From positions 124,001 through 188,000 of the forward strand of contig JABMLG010000006.1 in the NCBI GenBank assembly GCA_013204985.1: DNA of 64,000 bases, in the 5' to 3' direction. Made by a program: the position numbers and the translations under genes. This document shows, in pieces, positions 1 through 8,447 of the stretch (its first letter is position 1; every line of letters starts with the position of its first letter). Origin of the DNA: Microbacteriaceae bacterium VKM Ac-2855 (GTDB lineage: Bacteria > Actinomycetota > Actinomycetes > Actinomycetales > Microbacteriaceae). The notes under the pieces were generated by a model. It had not been told where the DNA came from. It searched no databases and worked only from the letters and a program-made list of their open reading frames with translations.

Positions 1-100
1 CGTCGGTCCGCGGTAGTCGGCTCCGCGATGGGGTCGGCGCTGGATCCTATGAATCCGTGCCCCCGGGGTGCGTCGGGGCGCTCTCCAAGGGATCGTCGCT

Positions 101-106
101 TACCCT
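101..106 (+). promoter_or_regulatory. ftsE -10 box (near-leaderless)
   Basis: TACCCT lies 9 nt before the ATG at 116, which would put the transcript start within about 3 nt of the start codon. No clear -35 is visible. Bases 1-115 otherwise hold nothing recognisable as coding. Confidence 0.45.
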
Positions 107-115
107 CATAAAGCC

Positions 116-1111
116 ATGATTCGCTTCGACAACGTCACCAAGCAGTATCGGGGCGGCGCCAGACCCGCTCTGAACGCCATCGACCTCGAAATCCTCCGCG
201 GGGAGTTCGTCTTCCTGGTCGGCGCCTCCGGCTCCGGCAAATCCAGCTGCCTGCGGCTGATCCTGAAGGAGGAGCGTCCCTCCTCGGGGGCGATCCACGT
301 CCTCGGTCAGAACCTCGGCAAGATCTCGAGCCGCAAGGTCCCGTACTTCCGCCGCAACATCGGCGTGGTCTTCCAGGACTTCCGCCTCCTGCCGAACAAG
401 AGCGTCTTCGACAACGTCGCGTTCAGTCTGCAGGTCATCGGCAAGTCGAAGGGCTTCATCCAAGAGGCCGTGCCGGACACTCTGAAGATGGTCGGTCTCG
501 CGGGCAAGGCCACGCGCCTGCCGCACGAACTCTCCGGTGGTGAGCAGCAGCGCGTCGCGATCGCCCGCGCCGTCGTGAACAAGCCCGCCGTGCTGCTCGC
601 CGATGAGCCCACCGGAAACCTCGACCCCACCACCAGCGCCGGCATCATGGCGCTGCTCGAGCGGATCAACGCCGCCGGCACGACCGTCATCATGGCCACG
701 CATGAGGCCGGCATCGTCGACCAGATGAAGCGCCGCGTGATAGAGCTGTCCGCCGGCAGCATCATCCGCGATGAGAGCGAGGGCGGCTACGGCCAGACCG
801 AGGCCATCACCGTGATCCACGACGGCGTCGCCGTGGTCGCGGCCGACGACGCCGGTATCGCAGCGCCCGTCCTCATCGCGCAGGAGGTGACGCCCGAGGA
901 GGTTCCCGAGCTCGATCTCCGCGCCTCCGCCGAGCCCGAACCGATCGCCACGGCGACGCACGTGCGGCTGCAGAGCCAGACCGGCCCGATCTTCCTCCCC
1001 GCCGATACCGGCGCGATCCCGGAGGAGGGTCTCGCCGAGCGGCTCGGCCTGCGTCCGGCCGAAGAGCCGAACCGGGGCGACGGCGAGCAGAACGTGGGTC
1101 CCGTCAAATGA
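116..1111 (+). CDS. ftsE: Cell division ATP-binding protein FtsE with long C-terminal extension
   Basis: ABC-type ATPase of the FtsEX complex, which at the septum couples ATP hydrolysis to activation of peptidoglycan hydrolases. Visible motifs: Walker [10 protein letters not shown] (about residues 36-44), Q-loop VVFQDF, signature LSGGEQQR (139-146), Walker B with [11 protein letters not shown] (160-170) and H-loop ATHE (194-197). The protein is 331 aa, whereas FtsE is usually about 225-230 aa. The extra 100 residues (from about 225) are acidic, Ala/Pro/Glu-rich and show no known domain. The ATG at 116 is chosen because the upstream in-frame codons look non-native and a -10 box precedes it. 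The stop overlaps the ftsX start by 4 nt (ATGA). Confidence 0.95.
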   Translation: MIRFDNVTKQYRGGARPALNAIDLEILRGEFVFLVGASGSGKSSCLRLILKEERPSSGAIHVLGQNLGKISSRKVPYFRRNIGVVFQDFRLLPNKSVFDNVAFSLQVIGKSKGFIQEAVPDTLKMVGLAGKATRLPHELSGGEQQRVAIARAVVNKPAVLLADEPTGNLDPTTSAGIMALLERINAAGTTVIMATHEAGIVDQMKRRVIELSAGSIIRDESEGGYGQTEAITVIHDGVAVVAADDAGIAAPVLIAQEVTPEEVPELDLRASAEPEPIATATHVRLQSQTGPIFLPADTGAIPEEGLAERLGLRPAEEPNRGDGEQNVGPVK

Positions 1112-2022
1112 GATTCGCACTGATCTGGTCGGAGGTCGCCGGCGGCCTCCGACGCAACGTCTCCATGGTCATCTCGGTGATCCTGGTCACCTTCATCTCT
1201 CTCACCTTCGTCGGCACGGCGATCCTGCTGCAGATGCAGATCGGCCAGATGAAGAACTACTGGTACGACCGTGCCCAGGTCGCTGTGTACATGTGCACCG
1301 CCACTTCGGGTGGTCAGAACTGCAACGGTGCGGATGCGACGGCCGACCAGATCGCGGCGGTCCAGGCGCAACTCGAGGGCACCACGCTCGACCCGTACAT
1401 CGACCAGTTCTACTTCGAGGATCACGACCAGGCGTACGCCAACTTCCAGGAACAGTTCGCAGGCAACCCGGTCGCCGAGTACGTGACTCCGGATCTGCTG
1501 AACCAGACCTTCTGGATCAACCTGAACGATCCGACGCAGTCGGACGTGATCATCGAGAGCCTCTCGAGCGTCGCCGGAGTCGAGAGCGTCACCGATCAGC
1601 GCAGTTACCTCGATCAGATCTTCTCGATCCTGAACGCGGCCAGTTACACCGCGATCGGTGTCGCGATCCTGATGCTGGTTGCCGCCGTGCTGCTGATCGC
1701 GACGACCATCCGCTTGTCGGCGTTCTCGCGACGGCGGGAGCTGGGCATCATGCGCCTCGTGGGCGCCTCGAACCGCTTCATCCAGACACCGTTCATCCTC
1801 GAGGGCGTCTTCGCCGCCCTGATCGGCTCGCTCCTCGCCGGCGGAGCGGTGGTCGCGATCGTGCAGTTCTTCGTGCAGGGCTTCCTGCAGGACAGGATCC
1901 CGCTGACGTCGTTCGTCGGCCTGGGAGACGCCTTCGTGGTCGTGCCGATCCTGGTCGTGGTCGGCATCGTGCTGGCGGCGATCTCGGCGAACGTGGCCAT
2001 CGCTCGCTACCTGCGCGTCTGA
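1108..2022 (+). CDS. ftsX: Cell division permease-like protein FtsX
   Basis: Membrane partner of FtsE, transmitting ATPase state to periplasmic or cell-wall hydrolases. At 304 aa it has the FtsX layout: one N-terminal membrane helix (about residues 20-43), a large extracytoplasmic domain (about 45-175) and three C-terminal helices (about 180-300). The cytoplasmic segment [14 protein letters not shown] is the usual FtsX/MacB-type coupling motif. Two cysteines (about 63 and 72) in the extracytoplasmic loop could form a disulfide, as in other actinobacterial FtsX. It is translationally coupled to ftsE and followed by a terminator. Confidence 0.94.
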   Translation: MRFALIWSEVAGGLRRNVSMVISVILVTFISLTFVGTAILLQMQIGQMKNYWYDRAQVAVYMCTATSGGQNCNGADATADQIAAVQAQLEGTTLDPYIDQFYFEDHDQAYANFQEQFAGNPVAEYVTPDLLNQTFWINLNDPTQSDVIIESLSSVAGVESVTDQRSYLDQIFSILNAASYTAIGVAILMLVAAVLLIATTIRLSAFSRRRELGIMRLVGASNRFIQTPFILEGVFAALIGSLLAGGAVVAIVQFFVQGFLQDRIPLTSFVGLGDAFVVVPILVVVGIVLAAISANVAIARYLRV

Positions 2023-2046
2023 TCGAGGTTCGCGAAGACATATACT

Positions 2047-2082
2047 GATGGGCTGCCTCCGCGGAGGCAGCCCATCGGTTTT
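2047..2082 (+). terminator. Rho-independent terminator after ftsEX
   Basis: Perfect inverted repeat with 15-nt arms (2047-2061 and 2062-2076) followed by GGTTTTC. It lies between ftsX and smpB, so smpB probably has its own promoter. A TATACT at 2041-2046 just before the hairpin could also be a -10 box, giving smpB a structured leader. Confidence 0.8.
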
Positions 2083-2117
2083 CACCCCGACATCGACACT
2101 CAGCAAGGAGGACGACC

Positions 2118-2594
2118 ATGCCCCGAGAACAGGGCCAGAAGGTCGTGGCGACCAATCGCAAGGCGCGCCACGATTACCTCATCGAGGACACCTACGAGGC
2201 CGGGATCGTCCTCTCCGGCACCGAGGTCAAGTCACTGCGCGCCGGCCGGGCGTCGCTCGTCGACGGCTACGGCTTCGTCGACGGCGGCGAGGCCTGGCTC
2301 GATGCGGTGCACATCAACGAGTGGTCGCACGGCACGTGGACCAACCACCCGCCGCGCCGCAAGCGCAAGCTGTTGCTGCACAAGGCGCAGATCCTCAAGA
2401 TCCACAACAAGATCAAAGAGGGTGGCTACACCCTCATCCCGCTCTCGCTGTACTTCAGCGACGGCAAGGCGAAGGTCGAGCTCGCTGTCGCCAAGGGTAA
2501 GAAGGACTACGACAAGCGTCAGGCGTTGCGCGAGCGGCAGGACAAGCGCGAGGCCGACCGCGCGATGTCGTCACGGCGTAACCTCGGCGACTGA
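2118..2594 (+). CDS. smpB: SsrA-binding protein SmpB
   Basis: Binds tmRNA and delivers it to stalled ribosomes in trans-translation. The 158-aa sequence is typical: conserved core [20 protein letters not shown] (about residues 14-33), the oligonucleotide-binding barrel, and a basic C-terminal tail ([18 protein letters not shown]) that mimics mRNA in the decoding channel. A strong Shine-Dalgarno AAGGAGG sits at 2105-2111. Its partner ssrA is about 2.7 kb downstream on the same strand, separated by an MFS gene and an SDR gene. Confidence 0.97.
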   Translation: MPREQGQKVVATNRKARHDYLIEDTYEAGIVLSGTEVKSLRAGRASLVDGYGFVDGGEAWLDAVHINEWSHGTWTNHPPRRKRKLLLHKAQILKIHNKIKEGGYTLIPLSLYFSDGKAKVELAVAKGKKDYDKRQALRERQDKREADRAMSSRRNLGD

Positions 2595-2639
2595 CGCAAG
2601 CCGTTTCGACGACGGTTGTCGGCTGGCAGACTGAACGCG

Positions 2640-4151
2640 ATGAGCGAGCAGACTCCGAACAGCGGGCAGAGCCCGACACCGACCGACGTCCGGATCGAAC
2701 GCGATCGCTGGCGGGCGTTCGCGGTCTGCATCGCGGTCGCCGCGATCACGATCCTCGATCTGTCGAAGGTGAACGTCGGCCTCCCGTCGATCGAGAAGTC
2801 GCTCGGGGCGGATGCGAGCCAACTGCAGCTCATCGTCGCGGGCTACGCCCTGGCGTTCGGCCTCGCGCTCGTTCCGGCCGGTCGGTTGGGTGACATGCGC
2901 TCTCGACGGCTGCTGTTCCTGATCGGCCTCACCGGTTTCACCGTCGCCAGTCTGCTCTGCGCCGTCGCGCCGACGATCGAGATGCTCGTGGTCGCGCGCT
3001 TCGTGCAGGGCGTCGCCGCCGGAACGCAGATGCCTCAGGTGCTCGGTCTTGTGCAGCAGCTCTTCCAAGGTCCGGCCCGAGCGCGGGCTTTCGGCGTCTT
3101 CGGCGCCACGATCGGCATTTCGACGGCGTTCGGCCCGACGCTGGGCGGGCTCCTGATCGCGATCGGTGGAGAGCAGGACGGCTGGCGGCTGCTGTTCTGG
3201 ATGAACATCCCGCTCGGCATCGCCGCCTTCGCGTTCGCGTGGCGGCTGCTGCCCGCTCGGCAGCCCTCGGCGCCCGGTCGGCATTCGCTCGATCCGATCG
3301 GGTTGCTCCTGCTCGGCGTAACGATCGTCGCCTTCATGCTGCCGTTCCTCCTGACGACGGGTGCGTCGACCGACTCGCCGCTGCGCTGGTTCTGGCTTCT
3401 CGCCGCTGCTGCCGGAGCCGGGGCCTTCCTCTGGTGGGAGCGCCGCTACGCCGCTCGGGGCAACACTCCCGTGATCGACTTCGCGCTGTTCCGCCTCGGG
3501 TCGTATCGCAACGGCATCCTGATCGCGACGTCGTACTTCGCGGCGATCCCGGCGCTATTCCTGCTCACCACGCTGCTGCTGCAGCAGGGCTTCGGTCTCG
3601 CTCCGGTGTTCGCCGGGATGGTGAGCATCCCGTTCGCGCTGACGTCGGCGGTCAGCGCCTGGTACGGCGGCACACTCGTGCAACGCTTCGGTCGCACTCT
3701 CGTGGTCGTCGGAATCGCCACTGCGATCGTCGGTTTCGGCCTGGTGCTCCTCGCGGCCGAATCGCTGCCGCCCGAGTCCGCTCCCTACGGCATGGGCGCC
3801 GCGATGCTGGTCGCCGGTGCGGGTGGCGGTCTCGTCGTCTCACCGAATCAGACGCTCACCCTGGCCGAGGTGTCGCCCGCGCAGGGCGGCGTCGCCGGCT
3901 CGATCGGCCAGCTCGGACAGCGCGTCGGTACAGCGGTCGGTGTCGCGGCCGCCTCAGCCGTGTTCTTCGCGACGCTCGCCAGCGAGAAGGGGATGGCCGC
4001 GGATCTCACCGGCTATCACGATGCTTTCCGCAACGGCGCGTTCGTCGCCATCGGTCTGATCCTGGTCGCGCTCGTACTGGCGCTGGCGGACCAGTTCGGC
4101 CGGCGTCGCGCCTCCCGCAATGAAACGGCGACGGAGTCGGTGGTGTCCTGA
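2640..4151 (+). CDS. MFS drug/solute exporter, DHA2 (EmrB/QacA) type
   Basis: Proton-driven major facilitator. At 503 aa with about 14 hydrophobic segments it fits the 14-helix DHA2 group. The MFS motif A variant GRLGDMRSRR (about residues 81-90) lies in the first cytoplasmic loop after helix 2, and a second half begins near residue 230. The start at 2640 (MSEQTPNSG) is preferred to an in-frame codon 24 nt upstream. It is convergent with the SDR gene. The substrate cannot be told from sequence, and it carries no linked regulator. Confidence 0.85.
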   Translation: MSEQTPNSGQSPTPTDVRIERDRWRAFAVCIAVAAITILDLSKVNVGLPSIEKSLGADASQLQLIVAGYALAFGLALVPAGRLGDMRSRRLLFLIGLTGFTVASLLCAVAPTIEMLVVARFVQGVAAGTQMPQVLGLVQQLFQGPARARAFGVFGATIGISTAFGPTLGGLLIAIGGEQDGWRLLFWMNIPLGIAAFAFAWRLLPARQPSAPGRHSLDPIGLLLLGVTIVAFMLPFLLTTGASTDSPLRWFWLLAAAAGAGAFLWWERRYAARGNTPVIDFALFRLGSYRNGILIATSYFAAIPALFLLTTLLLQQGFGLAPVFAGMVSIPFALTSAVSAWYGGTLVQRFGRTLVVVGIATAIVGFGLVLLAAESLPPESAPYGMGAAMLVAGAGGGLVVSPNQTLTLAEVSPAQGGVAGSIGQLGQRVGTAVGVAAASAVFFATLASEKGMAADLTGYHDAFRNGAFVAIGLILVALVLALADQFGRRRASRNETATESVVS

Positions 4152-4182
4152 CCGTCGGCACGCGACGGATCGAACGAATCCA

Positions 4183-4200
4183 CGACGTCAGTTGACGTCG
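4183..4200. terminator. Short convergent hairpin
   Basis: CGACGTCA-GT-TGACGTCG forms a perfect 8-bp palindrome at the 3' junction of the MFS gene and the SDR gene, overlapping the SDR stop codon. There is no T-tract, so a terminator role is only possible. Confidence 0.35.
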
Positions 4201-5084
4201 AAGCGGATGCCCGTCATCCGCTCGGACGCTCGCCACAGGCTGCTCGCCGCCTGCCGGTCGTAGGCGTGCGGGTACGCGATGAGCGGCACGGGCCGGCCGC
4301 GCAACTGCTGCCAGCCGGAGGGGCCGAGGAAGTCGCCGCTGCGCACGTCGTCGCCCAGGGCGGCGACCACGGACGGGCGCGCTCCGGCGTCCTTCCCGTG
4401 CGCGAACGCACCGTGGATCAGGCGCGAGAGGGCCGTGCCCGCTTGCGCGTCCGGCAGTGCGGAGCGGGGGGAGGAGAGCTCGTCGACCGCGTAACCCGGA
4501 TGCACGACGGTGCTCGATCGGCTGTCGCCCGCCTCCCGCAATCGAGCGGCCAATTCGAATCCGGTCAGCATGACCGCGAGCTTCGACCTGCAGTAGCTGC
4601 GGAAGCTGCGGTATCGACGGTTCTCGAGGTCGGTCTCGTCGAGTCGAACGAAACGATGCGCGATGCTGCCCAGGTGCACGACGCGCCCGCCGGGCGCGAT
4701 CTGCGGCCAGAGCAGCGCCGTGAGGGCGAAGTGGCCGAGGTGGTTGGTGCCGAACATCGTCTCGTGGCCGTCGACGGTCTCACCTCGTCGCCGCGCTGAG
4801 ACCACACCCGCGTTGTTGACGAGTGCGTCGATCGGTCCGAGCGCGGTCAGTGCACCGGCCGCCTCGCGAACGGAAGCGAGGGATGCCAGATCCAGCTCGA
4901 GGATCGTGAGGTCGGCATCCGGTACGCGTTCGCGGATCCCCGCCGCCGTCCGCTCGGCCCGGGACACCGACCTCGCGGCAAGGACCACGCGCGCACCGGC
5001 ACGAGCGAGCGACTCCGTGGTGTAGTAGCCCAGACCCGCTGTCGGTCCGGTGACGACGACGAGAGGGTGCGGGGAAGTGTTCAT
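4188..5084 (-). CDS. SDR-family NAD(P)-dependent oxidoreductase
   Basis: Short-chain dehydrogenase of the retinol-dehydrogenase/protochlorophyllide-reductase-like group. Shows the Rossmann motif TGPTAGLG (about residues 12-19), NNAG (about 90-93) and catalytic YCRSK (Tyr-x3-Lys, about 163-167). The usual catalytic Ser is in LGSIAHR. Length is 298 aa. Substrate unknown. A TAGCGT -10 box lies 6 nt before the ATG, indicating a leaderless mRNA. It is divergent from the ssrA promoter region. Confidence 0.85.
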   Translation of the reverse strand: MNTSPHPLVVVTGPTAGLGYYTTESLARAGARVVLAARSVSRAERTAAGIRERVPDADLTILELDLASLASVREAAGALTALGPIDALVNNAGVVSARRRGETVDGHETMFGTNHLGHFALTALLWPQIAPGGRVVHLGSIAHRFVRLDETDLENRRYRSFRSYCRSKLAVMLTGFELAARLREAGDSRSSTVVHPGYAVDELSSPRSALPDAQAGTALSRLIHGAFAHGKDAGARPSVVAALGDDVRSGDFLGPSGWQQLRGRPVPLIAYPHAYDRQAASSLWRASERMTGIRFDVN

Positions 5085-5090
5085 TCCTCG

Positions 5091-5096
5091 ACGCTA
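5091..5096 (-). promoter_or_regulatory. -10 box of SDR gene (leaderless)
   Basis: TAGCGT on the minus strand, then 6 nt (CGAGGA), then the ATG at 5084. Confidence 0.5.
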
Positions 5097-5238
5097 GCAA
5101 TCGCGGTCGATGCACCGGGCGGGTTGCCGACGTTGTATGATGATTCTCTGCCATCGCGGATCATCCGCACGCGGCAGCCGGCTCGGCCTCGTGCCCCCGG
5201 AATCACAATTCGACAGTGTGTGACAGTGACCCACTTCA

Positions 5239-5254
5239 GCGTTCGCCAGAACGC
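5239..5254. promoter_or_regulatory. Hairpin/possible operator upstream of ssrA
   Basis: GCGTTC-GCCA-GAACGC, a perfect 6-bp inverted repeat ending 15 nt before the mature tmRNA 5' end. It could be a processing determinant in the precursor or a protein site. A candidate -10 TATGAT is at 5136-5141, about 130 nt upstream of the mature end, without a convincing -35. Confidence 0.35.
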
Positions 5255-5269
5255 TCGAGAAGTGCGCAG

Positions 5270-5643
5270 GGGGATGATCGGTTTCGACATTGCCTGCGAA
5301 ACGGCGAGAAGCGGGTCGAGGATGCAGGGTTATCTCGTTAACGATCCCCGCAAAACAATAGGTGCCAATTCCAAGCGCGCCGACTTCGCTCTCGCTGCAT
5401 AAGCCAGAGTAGATAGTCCGTCAGTCCGTGAGTGCGTTCCCGCTCCGGAGCCTGGCGTCATCAAGGGGACTTGCTGCGTCGTTACGCCAGAGGGCGACGC
5501 GGGACTCGAACTCGGGCTGGGCTCGTCGATCCAATTGCCGGTAAAAAAGGTCGGAGCCGAGTAGAACGCTTTCATCGGCTACACCCGTAGAAGACGCGGA
5601 ATCACAGCAGTGGACGGGGGTTCGATTCCCCCCATCTCCACCA
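5270..5643 (+). ncRNA. ssrA: tmRNA (SsrA), tag ANSKRADFALAA
   Basis: One-piece tmRNA of about 374 nt with encoded CCA. The 5' end GGGGATG pairs with CATCTCC at 5633-5639, followed by ACCA. The 5' tRNA-like part has the standard GGTTTCGACA, and the T arm GGGGG-TTCGATT-CCCCC is at 5616-5632. The resume signal TAGGT precedes the resume codon GCC at 5364. The encoded tag is ANSKRADFALAA (5364-5399) with stop TAA at 5400-5402. Works with SmpB to rescue stalled ribosomes and mark the aborted protein for proteolysis. Confidence 0.96.
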
Positions 5644-5773
5644 CTGGTCGCTGTCACACACTGTTGAGTCTCCGCGGTCGTCGAGTCCCGTCATTGTCGC
5701 TTCGCCGTGGGTTACAGTGGCGAGGACGCTCTCGCCATCTGCGGTGTCCGCGCATCGAGCGGATCGAGCACTC

Positions 5774-6415
5774 ATGCCGATGGAGCTGTGTCGGCCGTTC
5801 CTGCGTGCGAGCGATCTGACCGGGGGAGCGATCTCGCTCGGTCGACCGCAGGGTCGGGGCTCCGTTCTGGTCGAGGCGAGCGATGAGCGCGCCCGGCGTC
5901 TCGACGAGTTGCAGTTCACCCTCGGCGAGGGCCCGCAGGTCGCCGTCTGGGAGTCGGGTCGACCCTTCTTGTACCCCGACATCACGATCGCGACGGGTTC
6001 TGGAATGCCGGTGTTCGCGGCCGCGGCCTACGAACTCGGGGTCCGCGCCCTGTTCGCCTTCCCGGTGAACGCCTGGTCGCACCCGATCGGCGTGGTCGAT
6101 CTGTATCGCGACGTCCCGGGAATGCTCAGCACGAACGCGACCGACGAAATGGAGTGTCTCGCCGCTGATGTCGCCCTGCCGGCGCTGCGTCAGGTGGCCG
6201 AGGTGAGCGGTCTCGACGCGGCTTCGAAACGCGCAGGTGTTTCGGGTCGACGCGAGGTGCACCAGGCGACGGGAATGATCATGGCGCAGCTCTTCATCGG
6301 GCCGGACGAAGCCCTCGTGCGATTGCGGGCGTACGCTTTTGCCACGGACCGCGAAGCGGCTGTCGTCGCCCACGACGTAGTCACGCGTGTCCTCGACTTC
6401 CGGGAGCTGTCGTGA
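5774..6415 (+). CDS. GAF-ANTAR domain transcription antitermination regulator (1)
   Basis: GAF sensor domain (about residues 8-140, with the family-typical LDELQFTLGEGPQ segment) followed by an ANTAR RNA-binding domain (about 150-212, including HQATGMIMAQLFIGPDEAL). ANTAR proteins bind paired-hexaloop RNA structures and prevent termination. The start is uncertain: the ATG at 5774 puts the GAF domain right at the N-terminus, while an in-frame GTG at 5717 would add 19 residues. No strong ribosome site is visible at either. Followed 36 nt later by a second GAF-ANTAR gene. Confidence 0.78.
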   Translation: MPMELCRPFLRASDLTGGAISLGRPQGRGSVLVEASDERARRLDELQFTLGEGPQVAVWESGRPFLYPDITIATGSGMPVFAAAAYELGVRALFAFPVNAWSHPIGVVDLYRDVPGMLSTNATDEMECLAADVALPALRQVAEVSGLDAASKRAGVSGRREVHQATGMIMAQLFIGPDEALVRLRAYAFATDREAAVVAHDVVTRVLDFRELS

Positions 6416-6451
6416 GAACGAACGGGTACGCCGCACCGACGTGGTGGTGCG

Positions 6452-7207
6452 TTGACTGATGACCCGCGTGAGCGCCGCGTCATCCGTTCCTTCATCACCG
6501 TCGCCGACACACTGATCGACCACTTCGACGTCGTCGACTTGCTGCACGGCCTGGTGCAGGATTGCGTCGACATCGTCGATGTTCCGGCCGGAGGAATGCT
6601 CCTCGCCGATCCACGCAGCGGCTTGCAGCCCGTAGCCTCCACGTCCGAGAGGCCGGACCTGATCGAGTTGCTGCAGCTGGATGCCGAGAGCGGCCCGAGT
6701 CGGGTCAGCTACGACACTGGGCAGCCCGTGACGGTCGACGATATCGACTCGGCGCGCTGGCGCTCGACCGACTTCGGTACGGCGTTGACGGCGAGTGGAT
6801 TCGGCGCGGTGTACTGCACCCCGATGCGATTGCGCGGAACCGTGATCGGCTCGCTCACTCTCTTCGGTGCGGCGGCGGGTGCTCTCTCGTCGGCGGATCT
6901 CTCCGTTGTCCGTGGACTCGCCGATGTCGCGACGATCAGCATCCTCCAGGAGCGCCTCGTGCGCGAGAATCACGATGTCTCGGATCAGCTGGAGCGCGCG
7001 TTGCAGAGTCGCGTGGTGATCGAGCAGGCCAAAGGGATGCTGGCGATGACGATGGGGGTGGGCTTCGGGACCGCCTTCGACATCATGCGGCGCTACGCCC
7101 GGACCAACCGGATGAGTCTGCGCGAGACGGCGACGCGGATCGTCGAGAGACGGCTCATCATGCAGCCGCAGGGCCTCGATCAGGAACGAAGCGGTACGTC
7201 GAGCTGA
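6452..7207 (+). CDS. GAF-ANTAR domain transcription antitermination regulator (2)
   Basis: 251-aa protein with an N-terminal GAF domain (about residues 10-165) and a C-terminal ANTAR domain (about 180-240, containing VVIEQAKGMLAMTMGVG, the conserved helix). The start appears to be TTG at 6452. An upstream extension is blocked by a stop in frame, and no ATG or GTG exists in frame near it. It is probably co-transcribed with the preceding paralogue. The two share organisation but not high identity, so they may sense different signals. The 3' end overlaps the convergent gene by 28 nt. Confidence 0.8.
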   Translation: MTDDPRERRVIRSFITVADTLIDHFDVVDLLHGLVQDCVDIVDVPAGGMLLADPRSGLQPVASTSERPDLIELLQLDAESGPSRVSYDTGQPVTVDDIDSARWRSTDFGTALTASGFGAVYCTPMRLRGTVIGSLTLFGAAAGALSSADLSVVRGLADVATISILQERLVRENHDVSDQLERALQSRVVIEQAKGMLAMTMGVGFGTAFDIMRRYARTNRMSLRETATRIVERRLIMQPQGLDQERSGTSS

Positions 7208-7845
7208 CTCAATCGGCTGAAGGCGAACAGCCGCGTCACGAGTGATTCGAGCGAGTCCTCCAGGGGCGGCAGATCGACGGGCGGGGCGTCGATGAACAGC
7301 AGCAGACCGGGAAGAAGGGCGGCGATCGTCGCCCCGGGCGGGTAGTGCGACGCGGGTCCGACGTCGATGCGTGCGAAGGCGTCGGGGAGGAACCGGCTGA
7401 GCTGATCACACAATCCGGCGAACCGCTCCTGCTGCACCGGCTCGAGGGCGAGCGTCACGGCGTTCATCGCGGCGAGCGCAGCGGCGACCGCATCGACGAC
7501 GTCCTCGTCCGGGCAGCCCTGAGGTACGAGGAGGACGAGGGAGCCGATGGGACGCAGCCAGCCGAGCGTGCCGTCGCGACCCTCGCCCGTGACGGTGAGG
7601 ACATGGTCGGAGGCGGCGGTGTACTCGCGGAAACGGTGTTCGATCACGGGGTCCAAGACCGAGCCGGAGCCGACGGCGAATGCATCCGCGACGGCGAGCA
7701 GCGCGGTCTGCCGGCGCAGGCGATCGAAGAAATCGAGAGTGGGACGCGGATGGCGCACGTGCACCGAACCGTGGCCGCCTTCGCCACTCGCGCGGCGGTT
7801 CTGATTCGCGTCGTGGTGCTTCGTGCCGTTGCGGGTGTCACGCAC
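7180..7845 (-). CDS. Conserved hypothetical protein, weakly aldehyde-dehydrogenase-like
   Basis: 221 aa from a GTG start with GGAG upstream. I do not recognise a firm family. The middle (LGWLRPIGSLVLLVPQG, then AAALAAMNAVTLALEP) resembles the N-terminal substrate-entry region of aldehyde dehydrogenases (PxGxVLVIxP..., AALAAGNAVVLKP), but no catalytic Glu or Cys is present, so it could be a degenerate or repurposed fragment. A TTGACG-N17-CACTCT promoter can be drawn about 75 nt upstream. It is convergent with, and overlaps, the second ANTAR gene. Confidence 0.6.
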   Translation of the reverse strand: MRDTRNGTKHHDANQNRRASGEGGHGSVHVRHPRPTLDFFDRLRRQTALLAVADAFAVGSGSVLDPVIEHRFREYTAASDHVLTVTGEGRDGTLGWLRPIGSLVLLVPQGCPDEDVVDAVAAALAAMNAVTLALEPVQQERFAGLCDQLSRFLPDAFARIDVGPASHYPPGATIAALLPGLLLFIDAPPVDLPPLEDSLESLVTRLFAFSRLSQLDVPLRS

Positions 7846-7957
7846 GTCCGGGTCTCCGTTCCATCAGGCGCCCCCGAGCCGTCCCCGCGTCCAGAGTGAG
7901 TCGCCTCGGCTGCGACGTCAAGCCCTTGTCCCGATCGTCAGCGGGTCGTCGCCGGGT

Positions 7958-8446
7958 TCAGCGCGCGGAGCCCAGCAGCGGCGTGTCGACCGGCCCTGCC
8001 GGGTCGAAGGCCGCGCAGTAGATCGTGCGGTCGCCGTGAGCCCAGCTGATCTCGGAGGGGACGAAGGTCCGGTACTCGAGCACGGAGTCGCTGTAGGAGA
8101 TCCCGATCGCGGTTGCGAACGCCGGTCCGCAGCCTGCGAGTGCCTGCGCGCGAAGCGTCGCGTCGCTGGTGAAGTCGGTGCCGGGCTGCTCGAAGGTGCT
8201 GAAGATCTGCAGGTCGTACGGTTCATCGCAGGGTACGACGGTGACGTCGGTCACGGAGTCGACGTCGGGTTCGAGCAGGCAATCGCCGCCGCGGAGGGAG
8301 AAGACGTCGGAATCACCGGACTCGACGACGGCGCCCGCCGTGTCGCGCACCGGCGCAGGCGCCGTGCCGGTCGCCGCGCACGCGCTCAGCGCGACGGCGC
8401 AGGCGCCGACGACGCCGGCGAGCAGGACGCTCCGGACTCGGCGCAT
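7958..8446 (-). CDS. Lipoprotein with septum-formation-like domain
   Basis: 162 aa with a lipoprotein signal peptide: basic MRRVR, a hydrophobic stretch, then lipobox LSAC (Cys about 22). The mature part (SLRGGDCLLEPD, VVPCDEPYDLQIFSTFE, a later CGPAFA and YCAAFDP) has the spaced cysteines of the actinobacterial septum-formation domain (PF13845 type). Function in that family is poorly known. It starts 1 nt after the hisN stop, so it is translated from the hisN message. Confidence 0.75.
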   Translation of the reverse strand: MRRVRSVLLAGVVGACAVALSACAATGTAPAPVRDTAGAVVESGDSDVFSLRGGDCLLEPDVDSVTDVTVVPCDEPYDLQIFSTFEQPGTDFTSDATLRAQALAGCGPAFATAIGISYSDSVLEYRTFVPSEISWAHGDRTIYCAAFDPAGPVDTPLLGSAR

Positions 8447-8447
8447 C

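Noticed and set aside
2041-2046. TATACT as the promoter of smpB
   Set aside because: It matches a -10 box but lies immediately before the terminator hairpin and has no -35, so transcription from it would have to pass the terminator. Mentioned only as a possibility.
5239-5254. LexA (SOS) box upstream of ssrA
   Set aside because: The arms are GTTC-N4-GAAC, which is the reverse orientation of the actinobacterial CGAAC-N4-GTTCG site.
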